This document shows positions 20,001-27,721 of a stretch of 64,000 nt of DNA, in pieces; position 1 is the stretch's first letter; the number at the start of each line of letters is the position of its first letter. The position numbers and the translations under genes are program-made. This DNA comes from Patiriisocius_A hiemis. Lineage in GTDB: Bacteria > Bacteroidota > Bacteroidia > Flavobacteriales > Flavobacteriaceae. A model generated the notes under the pieces. That model was not told where the DNA came from and did no database searches. It worked only from the letters and a program-made list of their open reading frames with translations. Where the stretch lies: assembly GCF_031846325.1 (NCBI RefSeq), contig NZ_JAVRHZ010000008.1, positions 1-64,000 of the forward strand. Direction: 5' to 3'.

Positions 20001-20849
20001 CTCTTCAATATGCTCTTTTTCAAGAACTGTATCACGATCTAATACAATCTCGTTTCTTTCAATAGATACTACCTCTCCTGTATCCTCATCTACAAAATCT
20101 TCATGCCACGTTTTTAATACACGAGCTGCTAGTTTTCTACCTAAGAATTTTTTAAGCCCCGTTTTAGTTGCTTTAATTTCTTCAGCAAGATCAAAAATTT
20201 CAAGAATATCTTTATCTCTCTCAAAACCAATTGCACGGAAAAGTGTGGTTACAGGTAATTTTTTCTTTCTATCGATATAAGCGTACATAACGCTATTAAT
20301 ATCGGTAGCAAATTCAATCCAAGAACCTTTAAAAGGAATTACTCTGGCTGAATATAATTTAGTTCCATTAGCGTGGAAGGATTGTCCAAAGAATACTCCA
20401 GGCGAACGGTGTAATTGTGATACTACTACACGTTCTGCTCCATTGATACAAAAAGTACCACTAGGTGTCATGTAGGGAATAGTACCTAAGTATACATCCT
20501 GAACAATAGTCTCGAAATCCTCATGCTCTGGATCTGTACAATATAATTTTAAACGAGCTTTTAAAGGAACACTATAGGTAAGTCCACGCTCTATACATTC
20601 TTGGAGTGTATATCTAGGTGGATCTACGAAGTAATCTAAAAACTCTAAAACAAATTGATTACGTGTATCTGTAATCGGGAAATTCTCTAAGAAGGTTTTA
20701 TATAACCCCTCTTGACCTCTTTCTTCTGACTTGGTTTCCAACTGGAAAAAATCCTGAAAGGATTTAATCTGGATATCCAAAAAGTCCGGATAGTCCGGCT
20801 TATTTTGTACAGAGGAAAAATTCAATCTTTCAGTTTGCGTTGCTGACAT
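17037..20849 (-). CDS. rpoB: DNA-directed RNA polymerase subunit beta
   Basis: 1,270 aa. The rifampicin pocket is intact and of the sensitive type: LSQFMDQTNP, EITHKRRLSALGPGG and the downstream RERAGFEVRDVHYTHYGRL correspond to the E. coli region around D516, H526 and S531. Conserved C-terminal GEMEVWALEAYGA and the KSDDVIGR segment are present. It lies downstream of rplL after a long hairpin and upstream of rpoC, the classic beta operon order. Confidence 0.99.
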   Translation of the reverse strand: MSATQTERLNFSSVQNKPDYPDFLDIQIKSFQDFFQLETKSEERGQEGLYKTFLENFPITDTRNQFVLEFLDYFVDPPRYTLQECIERGLTYSVPLKARLKLYCTDPEHEDFETIVQDVYLGTIPYMTPSGTFCINGAERVVVSQLHRSPGVFFGQSFHANGTKLYSARVIPFKGSWIEFATDINSVMYAYIDRKKKLPVTTLFRAIGFERDKDILEIFDLAEEIKATKTGLKKFLGRKLAARVLKTWHEDFVDEDTGEVVSIERNEIVLDRDTVLEKEHIEEILESGSKTILLHKEDNHLADYAIIHNTLQKDPTNSEKEAVEHIYRQLRNAEPPDEETARGIINKLFFSDQRYNLGEVGRYRMNKKLGLDIEMDKQVLTKQDIITIVKYLIELINSKAEIDDIDHLSNRRVRTVGEQLSSQFGVGLARMARTIRERMNVRDNEVFTPIDLINAKTLSSVINSFFGTNQLSQFMDQTNPLAEITHKRRLSALGPGGLSRERAGFEVRDVHYTHYGRLCPIETPEGPNIGLISSLSVYAKVNNLGFIETPYRKVDNGKIDLKNEPTYLSAEEEEEKLIAQANIPLKKDGTIDSDRVIARMEGDFPVVDPKEVHYTDVAPNQISSISASLIPFLEHDDANRALMGSNMMRQAVPLLRADSPIVGTGLERQVASDSRVLINAEGDGVVEYVDANEIIIKYDRTEEERMVSFDGDSKTYNLVKFRKTNQSTSINLKPIVSKGDRVKKGQVLCQGYATEKGELALGRNMKVAFMPWKGYNFEDAIVISEKVVRDDIFTSIHIDEYSLEVRDTKLGNEELTNDIPNVSEEATKDLDEHGMIRVGAEVKPGDILIGKITPKGESDPTPEEKLLRAIFGDKAGDVKDASLKASPSLRGVVIDKKLFARAIKDKRKRAKDKEDIAELEIKYDAKFQALQDVLVEKLFAIIGGKTAQGVMNDLGEVVFPKGKKYTLKMLNAVDDYTHLTGGTWTTDDETNAMVADLMHNYKIKENDLQGNLRREKFTISVGDELPSGILKLAKVYIAKKRKLKVGDKMAGRHGNKGIVARIVRQEDMPFLEDGTPVDIVLNPLGVPSRMNIGQIYETVLGWAGQKLGRKYATPIFDGATLDQINEITDEAGIPRFGHTYLYDGGTGQRFDQPATVGVIYMLKLGHMVDDKMHARSIGPYSLITQQPLGGKAQFGGQRFGEMEVWALEAYGASSTLREILTVKSDDVIGRAKTYESIVKGEAMPEPGLPESFNVLMHELKGLGLDIRLEE

Positions 20850-20924
20850 CTATGGACGGAATTTTGATTAAAAAAAACTATGCGCGTATACAGTAAAAAT
20901 GGTTAACCTTTATATACGCAAAAT

Positions 20925-20962
20925 GGTTTAGGTCTTTCCGAACATATCGGAAGACCTAAACC
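20925..20962 (-). promoter_or_regulatory. Long hairpin (attenuator-like) between rplL and rpoB
   Basis: A 16-bp stem (20947-20962 with 20925-20941, one bulged T) closes on a five-base ACATA loop. On the minus strand it is followed by ATTTTGCG, too weak for a full terminator. In E. coli an attenuator and an RNase III site lie at the same place and set the ratio of L7/L12 to RNA polymerase. A similar role is inferred from position and structure. Confidence 0.6.
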
Positions 20963-20985
20963 TTAAGGTTTGAAGTTAGGTAAGC

Positions 20986-21366
20986 TTACTTAAGCTCAAC
21001 CTCTGCTCCAGCTTCTTCTAACTGAGCTTTTAATGCTTCAGCTTCGTCTTTTGCAACTCCTTCTTTAATTGGAGAAGGTGCATTATCAACTAATCCTTTT
21101 GCGTCTTTAAGACCAAGACCTGTAAGTTCTTTAACAAGTTTTACAACTGCTAATTTAGAACCACCTGGTGCAGTTAGGATTACGTCAAATTCTGACTTTT
21201 CATCAGCGGCGTCTCCACCACCTGCAGCACCACCACCAGCGGCAACAGCAACAGCTGCAGCAGCAGGCTCGATACCATACTCATCTTTTAATATAGTAGC
21301 TAACTCATTAACTTCTTTTACAGTTAAGTTAACTAATTGCTCTGCGAAATCTTTTAAATCTGCCAT
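20986..21366 (-). CDS. rplL: 50S ribosomal protein L7/L12
   Basis: 126 aa. N-terminal dimerisation helices (1-33), an alanine/glycine hinge (about 35-52, AAAAVAVAAGGGAAGGG) and a C-terminal factor-binding domain with KSEFDVILTAPGGSKLAVVK and GLGLKDAKGLVDNAPSPIKEG segments. It forms the flexible stalk that recruits EF-Tu, EF-G and RF3. It follows rplJ after 51 bases; the upstream stretch is AT-rich without a Shine-Dalgarno. Confidence 0.98.
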   Translation of the reverse strand: MADLKDFAEQLVNLTVKEVNELATILKDEYGIEPAAAAVAVAAGGGAAGGGDAADEKSEFDVILTAPGGSKLAVVKLVKELTGLGLKDAKGLVDNAPSPIKEGVAKDEAEALKAQLEEAGAEVELK

Positions 21367-21417
21367 TTTCTATCGTTTTTGTAATTTTAATATATAATTT
21401 AATTAGTGCTTATTTTA

Positions 21418-21939
21418 TTAACCTTCTCTTTCAGATAAGGTTTTAACTAGTCCTGAAAGTGTACTTCCACCACTCTTAAGTGCAGAAATAACATTTTTAG
21501 CAGGAGATTGAAGTAATCCAATGATTTCTCCAAGCAATTCGTCTTTAGACTTAATCTCAACTAATTTGTCAAGTTGATCGTCTCCAACATAAACTGCTTC
21601 TTCAATATATGCTCCTTTAAGTAAAGGTTTTTCAGATTTTTTTCTAAATTCCTTAATTACTTTTGCTGGTGCATTTCCTGCTTCGGCTATCATAATAGAA
21701 GTGTTACCTTTTAACACCTCAGTTAATTCACCGAAATCTTTATCAGAACTTTCCATTGCTTTTGCAAGCAATGTATTTTTAACAACCGCAAGTTTTACAC
21801 CTGCTTTAAAACAAGCACGACGTAAGTTTGATGTTGCTCCTGCATCAAGCCCAGAAATATCTGCTAAGTAAATGTTAGCATTATCCCCTAACTGTGCAGT
21901 TAAATCTGAGATTACTTGTGATTTTTCTTCTCTTGTCAT
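21418..21939 (-). CDS. rplJ: 50S ribosomal protein L10
   Basis: 173 aa. The N-terminal rRNA/L11-binding globular domain (KNTLLAKAMESSD around 55-67) is followed by a C-terminal helix that anchors L7/L12 dimers. It starts 11 bases after rplA, leaving no room for the L10-binding leader that autoregulates this operon in E. coli. Control must act elsewhere, for example at the rplL-rpoB hairpin. Confidence 0.97.
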   Translation of the reverse strand: MTREEKSQVISDLTAQLGDNANIYLADISGLDAGATSNLRRACFKAGVKLAVVKNTLLAKAMESSDKDFGELTEVLKGNTSIMIAEAGNAPAKVIKEFRKKSEKPLLKGAYIEEAVYVGDDQLDKLVEIKSKDELLGEIIGLLQSPAKNVISALKSGGSTLSGLVKTLSEREG

Positions 21940-21950
21940 AATTATGTATT

Positions 21951-22646
21951 TTACTGCTCAGTAAATCTTTTAGTGTCTATTTCTACTGAAGGACTCATCG
22001 TACTCGACATGTAGATACTTTTAATATAAACACCTTTTGCCGCTTGAGGCTTAAGTTTTACAAGTGTTGTTAATAATTCTCTTGCGTTTCCGGCAATTTT
22101 ATCTGCATCAAAAGATGCTTTTCCAATTGCAGCATGTACAATTCCAGTCTTTTCAACTTTAAAGTCAATTTTACCAGATTTGACATCAGAAACAGCTTTA
22201 GCAACGTCCATTGTTACTGTACCTGTCTTTGGGTTAGGCATTAATCCACGAGGACCTAAAACACGTCCTAATGGTCCTAATTTTCCCATTACACTTGGCA
22301 TAGTTACAATAACGTCAACGTCTGTCCAACCTCCTTTAATTTTATCGAGGTACTCATCTAGTCCAACATAGTCTGCACCGGCTTCTTTAGCTTCAGCTTC
22401 CTTATCTGGAGTCACTAATGCTAACACCTTTACATCTTTACCAGTACCATGAGGTAAGGTAACAACACCTCTTACCATTTGGTTTGCTTTACGTGGATCC
22501 ACGTTAAGACGAACCGCAAGGTCAACAGAGGCATCAAAATTTACGTTGGTGATTTCTTTTATTAAAGCAGAAGCTTCAGCTACAGAATATGTTTTATCCT
22601 CTACCTTAAGTACAGCTTCTTTTTGCTTTTTAGTTAATCGTGCCAT
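21951..22646 (-). CDS. rplA: 50S ribosomal protein L1
   Basis: 231 aa, usual family length. The signature GPLGRVLGPRGLMPNPKTGT (about 129-148) is intact, along with the N-terminal KKQKEA and C-terminal STMSPSVEIDT segments. L1 forms the mobile stalk at the E site and can repress its own operon. It follows rplK by 21 bases and precedes rplJ in one transcription unit. Confidence 0.98.
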   Translation of the reverse strand: MARLTKKQKEAVLKVEDKTYSVAEASALIKEITNVNFDASVDLAVRLNVDPRKANQMVRGVVTLPHGTGKDVKVLALVTPDKEAEAKEAGADYVGLDEYLDKIKGGWTDVDVIVTMPSVMGKLGPLGRVLGPRGLMPNPKTGTVTMDVAKAVSDVKSGKIDFKVEKTGIVHAAIGKASFDADKIAGNARELLTTLVKLKPQAAKGVYIKSIYMSSTMSPSVEIDTKRFTEQ

Positions 22647-22667
22647 TATATAGATTCTTTTTCTTTA

Positions 22668-23105
22668 TTAAAAAGGTGCAGCACCTTTGATTTTAACACC
22701 CATTGAACGCGCTGTACCAGCTACCATTTTCATAGCAGACTCTACTGTAAACGCATTTAAATCAGGCATTTTGTCTTCTGCAATAGCTCTTACTTGATCC
22801 CAAGAGATAGTTGCTACCTTTTTAACGTGCGGCTCACCAGACCCTTTTTTGGTCTTAGCAGCTTCCAAGATTTGTACTGCAGCTGGAGGAGTTTTAATAA
22901 CAAAGTCAAAAGACTTGTCTTTATAAACTGTAATCGCAACTGGTAATACTTTACCTTGCTTATCTTGAGTTCTCGCATTAAATTGCTTACAGAACTCCAT
23001 AATGTTAACACCGGCAGCACCTAAAGCTGGCCCAACTGGTGGAGACGGGTTAGCGGCTCCTCCACGAACTTGCAACTTTACTACTTTACCTACTTCTTTT
23101 GCCAT
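22668..23105 (-). CDS. rplK: 50S ribosomal protein L11
   Basis: 145 aa. The N-terminal proline-rich thiostrepton-binding part (NPSPPVGPALGAAGVNIMEF) and the C-terminal rRNA-binding domain ending GTARSMGVKI are complete. L11 sits in the GTPase-associated centre and is needed for RelA activation. The 72-bp gap to nusG holds no recognisable promoter or leader structure. Confidence 0.98.
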   Translation of the reverse strand: MAKEVGKVVKLQVRGGAANPSPPVGPALGAAGVNIMEFCKQFNARTQDKQGKVLPVAITVYKDKSFDFVIKTPPAAVQILEAAKTKKGSGEPHVKKVATISWDQVRAIAEDKMPDLNAFTVESAMKMVAGTARSMGVKIKGAAPF

Positions 23106-23177
23106 TTTCTAAATTTTAAAATGTGTTATTTCTTGAGTGGAAGCCTAAGAAACAACGTTTATATAGTGTGTAACAAA

Positions 23178-23732
23178 TTAAATTTTTTCTACTTGCATGT
23201 AACTTAACTCTAATGGTGTTTTTCTACCAAAAATCTTTACCATTACTTCAAGTTTACGCTTTTCTTCATTTATCTTTTCAACCGTTCCATTAAATCCATT
23301 AAATGGACCATCTATAACTTTTACTGTCTCTCCTATTACGTAAGGTATATTTACGTTATCATCTTGAACAGCAAGCTCATCTACTTTACCAAGCATTCTA
23401 TTAACCTCTGCTTGACGTAATGGAACAGGATCTCCCCCTTTTACTTCACCAAGAAAACCAATTACTCCATTAATTGATTTTATAATATGAGGTATTTCTC
23501 CTGCGAGGCTCGCCTGTATCATAATGTATCCAGGAAAATAAACGCGTTCTTTATTTATTTTCTTTCCATTACGAATTTGGATAACCTTTTCAGTAGGAAC
23601 AAGAACTTGATCAATATAGTCTTGAAGGTTGAGTCTATTAATCTCACTCTCTATATAAGACTTAATCTTATTCTCTTGTCCACTTACTGAACGGACAACA
23701 TACCATTTTTTTGTACTCTTTGTTTCAGTCAT
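23178..23732 (-). CDS. nusG: Transcription termination/antitermination factor NusG
   Basis: 184 aa. NGN domain (about 8-110) starting KKWYVVRSVSGQENK, then a KOW domain (about 128-184) with GETVKVIDGPFNGFNGTVEKI. It binds the RNA polymerase clamp and couples transcription to Rho or to the ribosome. The start codon is two bases after the secE stop, as is usual in bacteria, so the two genes are translationally close. This is the housekeeping copy, not a polysaccharide-operon paralogue. Confidence 0.98.
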   Translation of the reverse strand: MTETKSTKKWYVVRSVSGQENKIKSYIESEINRLNLQDYIDQVLVPTEKVIQIRNGKKINKERVYFPGYIMIQASLAGEIPHIIKSINGVIGFLGEVKGGDPVPLRQAEVNRMLGKVDELAVQDDNVNIPYVIGETVKVIDGPFNGFNGTVEKINEEKRKLEVMVKIFGRKTPLELSYMQVEKI

Positions 23733-23734
23733 AA

Positions 23735-23923
23735 CTACGACTTAATCCATTTAAAATAAGCTTCTACAGCTCCACTAAAAACAGTATCAACACCCCAAAC
23801 AGCTAGTGCAAGTACTACTGAAAAAACAGCTACAATAACTGTTAATCTTTGTGCTTCTGGCCAAGGAGTCCATGTTACATGGTTTTTTAGCTCGTTATAA
23901 GATTCTTTAATATAATTCAACAT
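23735..23923 (-). CDS. secE: Preprotein translocase subunit SecE
   Basis: 62 aa, the short single-span form common in Bacteroidota. An amphipathic N-terminal helix (YIKESYNELKNHVTWTPW) precedes one membrane helix (about 29-50). A longer frame up to 23995 runs through the tRNA-Trp gene and is excluded; ATG at 23923 gives the standard N-terminus MLNYIKESYNEL. It lies between tRNA-Trp and nusG. Confidence 0.95.
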   Translation of the reverse strand: MLNYIKESYNELKNHVTWTPWPEAQRLTVIVAVFSVVLALAVWGVDTVFSGAVEAYFKWIKS

Positions 23924-23965
23924 TATAATTGTGTTATTTTGTTTTGAAGCTTTAATCTTCAGTAG

Positions 23966-24038
23966 CACGGGTTGAGAGACTCGAACTCCCGACACCTGGT
24001 TTTGGAGACCAGTGCTCTACCAACTGAGCTAAACCCGT
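23966..24038 (-). tRNA. tRNA-Trp(CCA)
   Basis: 73 bases. The acceptor stem ACGGGTT/AACCCGT pairs perfectly, discriminator G, anticodon loop CTCCAAA with CCA between CTGGT and ACCAG, and T-loop GTTCGAGTC. No CCA end is encoded. It sits between tuf and secE. Confidence 0.97.
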
Positions 24039-24123
24039 ATTCTTGTATTGGGATTACCCAGAAAATGACACTTATTTTACTAAGCCCTGCCTTAAGCAGA
24101 CAGGTAAACCCGTTATAAAAGTC

Positions 24124-24150
24124 AAGGCGTTCCGAAAAACGGAACACCTT
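24124..24150 (-). terminator. Weak terminator-like hairpin after tuf
   Basis: AAGG-C-GTTCCG pairs with CGGAAC-A-CCTT around an AAAAA loop, with one C/A mismatch. On the minus strand the stem is followed by GACTTTTATA, a poor T tract. It probably reduces read-through from the highly expressed tuf into tRNA-Trp and secE. Confidence 0.5.
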
Positions 24151-24174
24151 TAACTTTATAAAATATATTAATAG

Positions 24175-25362
24175 TTAGTCTAAAATTTCAGTTACCTGAC
24201 CGGCACCTACTGTTCTACCACCTTCACGGATTGCAAAACGAAGACCAACATTCATTGCGATAGGTTGGATAAGATCAACTGTAATAGTTAAGTTATCACC
24301 TGGCATTACCATTTCAACTCCATCAGGAAGGTTAATGTTTCCTGTAACATCAGTTGTACGTACGTAGAACTGTGGACGGTAGTTGTTGTGGAATGGAGTG
24401 TGACGCCCACCTTCTTCTTTCTTAAGTACATACACCTCAGCTTTAAACTTAGAGTGTGGTGTTACTGAACCTGGCTTAGTAATTACCATACCTCTAGAGA
24501 TTTGAGTTTTCTCAATACCTCTTAATAAGATACCAGCGTTATCTCCTGCCTCTCCTCTATCAAGGATTTGACGGAACATTTCAATACCAGTAATTGTAGA
24601 GTTTAGTTTCTCTGCACCCATACCAATAATCTCTACAGGATCACCTGTGTTTGCTACACCAGTCTCAATACGACCAGTTGCAACTGTACCACGACCTGTA
24701 ATAGAGAATACATCTTCAATAGGCATTAAGAAAGGCTTGTCCATATCACGAACTGGCTCTTCAATCCAAGTATCTACAGCTTCCATTAACTCTAAAACTG
24801 TATCCACCCATTTACCTTCACCGTTTAATGCTCCAAGAGCAGAACCAGCAATAACAGGACCATTATCACCATCATACTCGTAGAAAGAAAGTAAATCTCT
24901 AATCTCCATTTCTACTAATTCAAGTAATTCCTCATCGTCTACCATATCCACTTTGTTCATGAATACAACAATACGAGGAATACCTACCTGACGTCCTAAT
25001 AAGATGTGCTCACGTGTTTGAGGCATAGGACCATCTGTTGCAGCAACAACAAGAATAGCACCATCCATCTGTGCAGCACCCGTTACCATGTTCTTTACGT
25101 AATCGGCGTGACCTGGACAGTCAACGTGCGCATAGTGACGATTAGCAGTTTGGTACTCTACGTGTGAAGAGTTAATTGTAATACCACGCTCTTTTTCTTC
25201 TGGCGCGTTATCAATTTGATCAAAAGCAGAAGCTTCTGAAAATCCTTTATCTGCTAACACCTTAGTAATAGCAGCTGTAAGGGTTGTTTTACCGTGATCT
25301 ACGTGTCCAATTGTACCAACGTTTAAGTGTGGTTTCGAACGATCATATGTTCCTTTTGCCAT
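24175..25362 (-). CDS. tuf: Elongation factor Tu
   Basis: 395 aa. P-loop GHVDHGKT (18-25 region), RGITINSSHVEY in switch I, DCPGHADYVKNM in switch II and NKVDMVDD for guanine recognition. Domains II and III are complete and end in GGRTVGAGQVTEILD. It delivers aminoacyl-tRNA to the ribosome. It lies directly behind four tRNA genes, an arrangement also seen for E. coli tufB. Confidence 0.99.
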   Translation of the reverse strand: MAKGTYDRSKPHLNVGTIGHVDHGKTTLTAAITKVLADKGFSEASAFDQIDNAPEEKERGITINSSHVEYQTANRHYAHVDCPGHADYVKNMVTGAAQMDGAILVVAATDGPMPQTREHILLGRQVGIPRIVVFMNKVDMVDDEELLELVEMEIRDLLSFYEYDGDNGPVIAGSALGALNGEGKWVDTVLELMEAVDTWIEEPVRDMDKPFLMPIEDVFSITGRGTVATGRIETGVANTGDPVEIIGMGAEKLNSTITGIEMFRQILDRGEAGDNAGILLRGIEKTQISRGMVITKPGSVTPHSKFKAEVYVLKKEEGGRHTPFHNNYRPQFYVRTTDVTGNINLPDGVEMVMPGDNLTITVDLIQPIAMNVGLRFAIREGGRTVGAGQVTEILD

Positions 25363-25444
25363 TTTGTATTAATTTAATCTTAGTTATATAATAGTGTTCA
25401 ATAAATAATTGAGAAAACCACATAAAGTAGTCTCTCATGTTTTG

Positions 25445-25516
25445 AGCCAATGACGAGATTTGAACTCGTGACCTCTTCCTTACCAAGGAAACGCTCTACC
25501 CCTGAGCTACACCGGC
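25445..25516 (-). tRNA. tRNA-Thr(GGT)
   Basis: 72 bases. Acceptor GCCGGTG pairs with CATTGGC (two G-T pairs), anticodon loop TTGGTAA with GGT between TTCC and GGAA, D-arm AGCTCAGGGGTAGAGC and T-loop GTTCAAATC are present. It is the last tRNA before tuf. Confidence 0.96.
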
Positions 25517-25627
25517 AAATCTGATTACGATTGCCGATTCAAGATTTACGATTCATTAAATCATACATCGTAACTCGCAAGTTTAATGAGCGAAGGTCAC
25601 ATTTTCTTATGACGACATTTCGCTTAG

Positions 25628-25700
25628 AGCGGGAGACCGGGTTCGAACCGGCGACATTCAGCTTGGAAGGCTGACGCTCTACCAACTGAGCTACTCCCGC
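25628..25700 (-). tRNA. tRNA-Gly(TCC)
   Basis: 73 bases. Acceptor GCGGGAG/CTCCCGC, anticodon loop CTTCCAA with TCC between TCAGC and GCTGA, T-arm CCGGTTCGAACCCGG. The 111-bp spacer to tRNA-Thr(GGT) has short degenerate GATTTACGATT-like repeats and no gene. Confidence 0.97.
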
Positions 25701-25857
25701 ATTTATAACTGCCTTTTACAGTTAATTTATTTCAATATTTCAATTTGGATTACCTACACTTTCTCGGTGATCCAATTCGGGTGAACCCGAACCAAGAATT
25801 TTATTCTGGCAGCTTACAAAAGCAAGCTTTTGACGCTCCCACTTTTAAAACTCTTTG
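25701..25857 (-). other. tRNA-Gly/tRNA-Tyr spacer with two stem-loops
   Basis: The 157-bp spacer contains TTCGGG-TGAA-CCCGAA (25776-25791) and CAAAAGC-AA-GCTTTTG (25817-25832). They are likely RNA processing elements of the tRNA precursor. A small plus-strand frame across this spacer runs into tRNA genes and is not a gene. Confidence 0.4.
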
Positions 25858-25939
<82 letters not shown>

Positions 25940-25992
25940 CTAAGCCAATTCGGAAATCCAAAAAATGAATTACGAATCATCAAAATTTCAAG

Positions 25993-26066
25993 AGCCGATG
26001 GAGGGACTCGAACCCACGACCTGCTGATTACAAATCAGCTGCTCTAGCCAGCTGAGCTACATCGGC
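25993..26066 (-). tRNA. tRNA-Thr(TGT)
   Basis: 74 bases. Acceptor GCCGATG/CATCGGC, anticodon loop TTTGTAA with TGT between GCTGA and TCAGC, T-arm GTGGGTTCGAGTCC. It is the first gene of the tRNA-tuf transcript, about 60 bases after the promoter at 26129-26157. Confidence 0.97.
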
Positions 26067-26100
26067 TTTTAAACCCTTTTTTACACTAATTTTTTAGCAT

Positions 26101-26127
26101 AAAAAAGTCCGCTGTTTCTAACGGACT
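26101..26127 (-). terminator. Terminator after hpf
   Basis: AGTCCG (26106-26111) pairs with CGGACT (26122-26127) across a ten-base loop. On the minus strand the stem is followed by six T. It ends the xerC-hpf transcript and overlaps the start region of the tRNA-tuf promoter. Confidence 0.75.
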
Positions 26128-26128
26128 G

Positions 26129-26157
26129 CAAATGTATGTAAATTTATGTTTTTACAA
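26129..26157 (-). promoter_or_regulatory. Promoter of the tRNA-tuf operon
   Basis: On the minus strand TTG (26157-26155), an 18-base spacer and TACATTTG (26136-26129) match the Bacteroidota housekeeping consensus TTG-N17-23-TAnnTTTG in both elements, the only such full match I found here. The predicted start near 26124 lies inside the 5' arm of the hpf terminator, so its own transcripts would lose part of that stem. Confidence 0.65.
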
Positions 26158-26174
26158 AACAAATTTTAAAAAAA

Positions 26175-26483
26175 TTATTGCAATAAAATAGCTCTTTCTT
26201 TTTGCTTCATTTTTTTTAGTTGTCTTTCAGCAGATTGCATACATTCATAAACTGCTTCTTCGAAAGATTTTGCTGCTTTTTTTATTACAATATCTTTCTT
26301 TGGGATTCTTACCAAAAGCTCGACTAGTTTATTTTCCTTAGATGCTGTTTTTTGAACTTTCATGAAAACATCTGTGGCTACAATCTTATCATGGAATTGT
26401 TGCAGTTTTACAAACCTCTTATCAATATATGATAATAATTCAGACTTGGGTGAGAAATTGGGTGTTTGTACATTTAACTTCAT
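26175..26483 (-). CDS. hpf: Ribosome hibernation-promoting factor, short form
   Basis: 102 aa, the short HPF/RaiA type without the C-terminal dimerisation domain. The fold pattern is recognisable from MKLNVQTPNFSPKSELLSYI, through the basic VLVRIPKKDIVIKKAAK stretch, to a YECMQSAERQLKKMKQKE helix. It binds the 30S decoding region in resting cells. It follows xerC by 24 bases and shares its transcript, ending at a hairpin before the tRNA-tuf operon. Confidence 0.92.
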   Translation of the reverse strand: MKLNVQTPNFSPKSELLSYIDKRFVKLQQFHDKIVATDVFMKVQKTASKENKLVELLVRIPKKDIVIKKAAKSFEEAVYECMQSAERQLKKMKQKERAILLQ

Positions 26484-26507
26484 AATTGTAGGTTTTAGGT
26501 TAGCACT

Positions 26508-27395
26508 TTACTTATTTCTTGGATGTGAACCTTTATAGGCTTCTTTTAACTCTGTAATACTATTATGAGTATATACTTGGGTAGAAGCTAAACTAGAATG
26601 TCCTAAAAGTTCTTTTACCGCATTAATATCTGCTCCTTGATTAAGTAAATGGGTTGCGAAAGAGTGACGCAAAATGTGTGGACTCTTTTTTACTTTTACA
26701 GAAGCTTTACTAAAGTAAGAATTTATTACCCTATAAACAAGATTATCATACACTTTTTCACCTCTTTTAGTGAGCAATAAAAATGAAGAATCTACAATTT
26801 TTTCTAACTGTATTCTTTCTTTTTGATATAGCTCTAGTGTTTTTACAACGGAAGGTAACAAAGGGATAAGACGTTCTTTATTTCTTTTACCTAAAATCTT
26901 AATTGTTTTATTGTTTGAATCTACACCTTTTAATTGAAGGTTAACCAACTCTGCTCTTCTCATACCTGTAGTGTAAAACAACTCTACAATTAGTTTATTT
27001 CTAACCCCCTCAAAACTATCTACATTATTCAATAATATTAAAACATCATTTATCTCTTTTTCTGAAAAAGGAATTTGTACTTTTTTTGAAGTCTTTAATG
27101 CTCTGTGTTTTAGTAAAGGATTTTCTGAAACTTGTTTTGATTTTAGTAGAAATTTAAAGTAAGAGTTTAATGAAGATATTTTTCTATTAATACTCCTATT
27201 AGCGATACCTTTTTCTACTAGTGAAACAATCCAACTTCTAATAATACTGTAGTTAACAGTTTTAATTTTAGTAATTGAATATTCTGTTGTAATAAAGTCT
27301 AAAAATTCCTCTAGGTCTTTTTTGTAAGCTAGTATGGTGTGAGAAGAGTATTTTTTCTCTAATTCTAGATATGCTACAAATGATTGAATAGACAA
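26508..27395 (-). CDS. xerC: Tyrosine recombinase XerC
   Basis: 295 aa, full length. The N-terminal SAM-like DNA-binding domain (FVAYLELEKKYSSHTILAYKKDL) and C-terminal catalytic domain are present with all catalytic residues: R146, K170, H240, R243, H266 and nucleophile Y275. It resolves chromosome dimers at dif with XerD. The start is TTG at 27395: no in-frame ATG exists between the upstream TAG and codon 145, and TTG gives the family N-terminus. It lies between rpsU and hpf, a housekeeping context that argues against an integrase of a mobile element. Confidence 0.93.
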   Translation of the reverse strand: MSIQSFVAYLELEKKYSSHTILAYKKDLEEFLDFITTEYSITKIKTVNYSIIRSWIVSLVEKGIANRSINRKISSLNSYFKFLLKSKQVSENPLLKHRALKTSKKVQIPFSEKEINDVLILLNNVDSFEGVRNKLIVELFYTTGMRRAELVNLQLKGVDSNNKTIKILGKRNKERLIPLLPSVVKTLELYQKERIQLEKIVDSSFLLLTKRGEKVYDNLVYRVINSYFSKASVKVKKSPHILRHSFATHLLNQGADINAVKELLGHSSLASTQVYTHNSITELKEAYKGSHPRNK

Positions 27396-27461
27396 AGCTT
27401 TGGTTTTCGGTACACGTTTTAATAAGTAGTTCTAAGATACAGAATAAATAGTATTTAAAGC

Positions 27462-27495
27462 AAAAAATCCGTTAGCACACGCTAACGGATTTTTT
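27462..27495 (-). terminator. Terminator between rpsU and xerC
   Basis: A perfect 10-bp stem ATCCGTTAGC/GCTAACGGAT with loop ACAC (27467-27490), flanked by six A and six T. It ends the rpsU transcript 22 bases after its stop codon and is symmetric. Confidence 0.88.
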
Positions 27496-27516
27496 AAAAT
27501 ATTATAGTTCCAATCA

Positions 27517-27711
27517 TTAGATTTCTTCTTGATCTCTTAAGTGTTGGATGTATTGTGCTTTTTGGATTTGCGCTCTACGTGCAACAGAAGGCTTTGTAAA
27601 TGCCTGTCTTGCTCTTAATTGACGCATTGTTCCTGTACGATCAAACTTACGCTTAAAACGCTTTAAAGCTCTGTCGATATTTTCTCCGTCTTTTACTGGT
27701 ATTATTAACAT
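27517..27711 (-). CDS. rpsU: 30S ribosomal protein S21 (bS21)
   Basis: 64 aa. It has the typical basic helical pattern from MLIIPVKDGENIDRALKRFK to RRAQIQKAQYIQHLRDQEE. In Bacteroidota bS21 helps to hold the anti-Shine-Dalgarno end of 16S rRNA in a pocket with bS6 and bS18, which explains the general lack of Shine-Dalgarno sequences. This gene carries the one strong Shine-Dalgarno in the window, so bS21 shortage should favour its translation. It is monocistronic between its own promoter and a terminator. Confidence 0.97.
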   Translation of the reverse strand: MLIIPVKDGENIDRALKRFKRKFDRTGTMRQLRARQAFTKPSVARRAQIQKAQYIQHLRDQEEI

Positions 27712-27721
27712 AGTATCTTAA

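Noticed and set aside
26508..27395. Integrase of a mobile element next to a tRNA cluster
   Set aside because: Length, residues and the rpsU-xerC-hpf context are those of housekeeping XerC; no attachment-site duplication of tRNA ends was seen.
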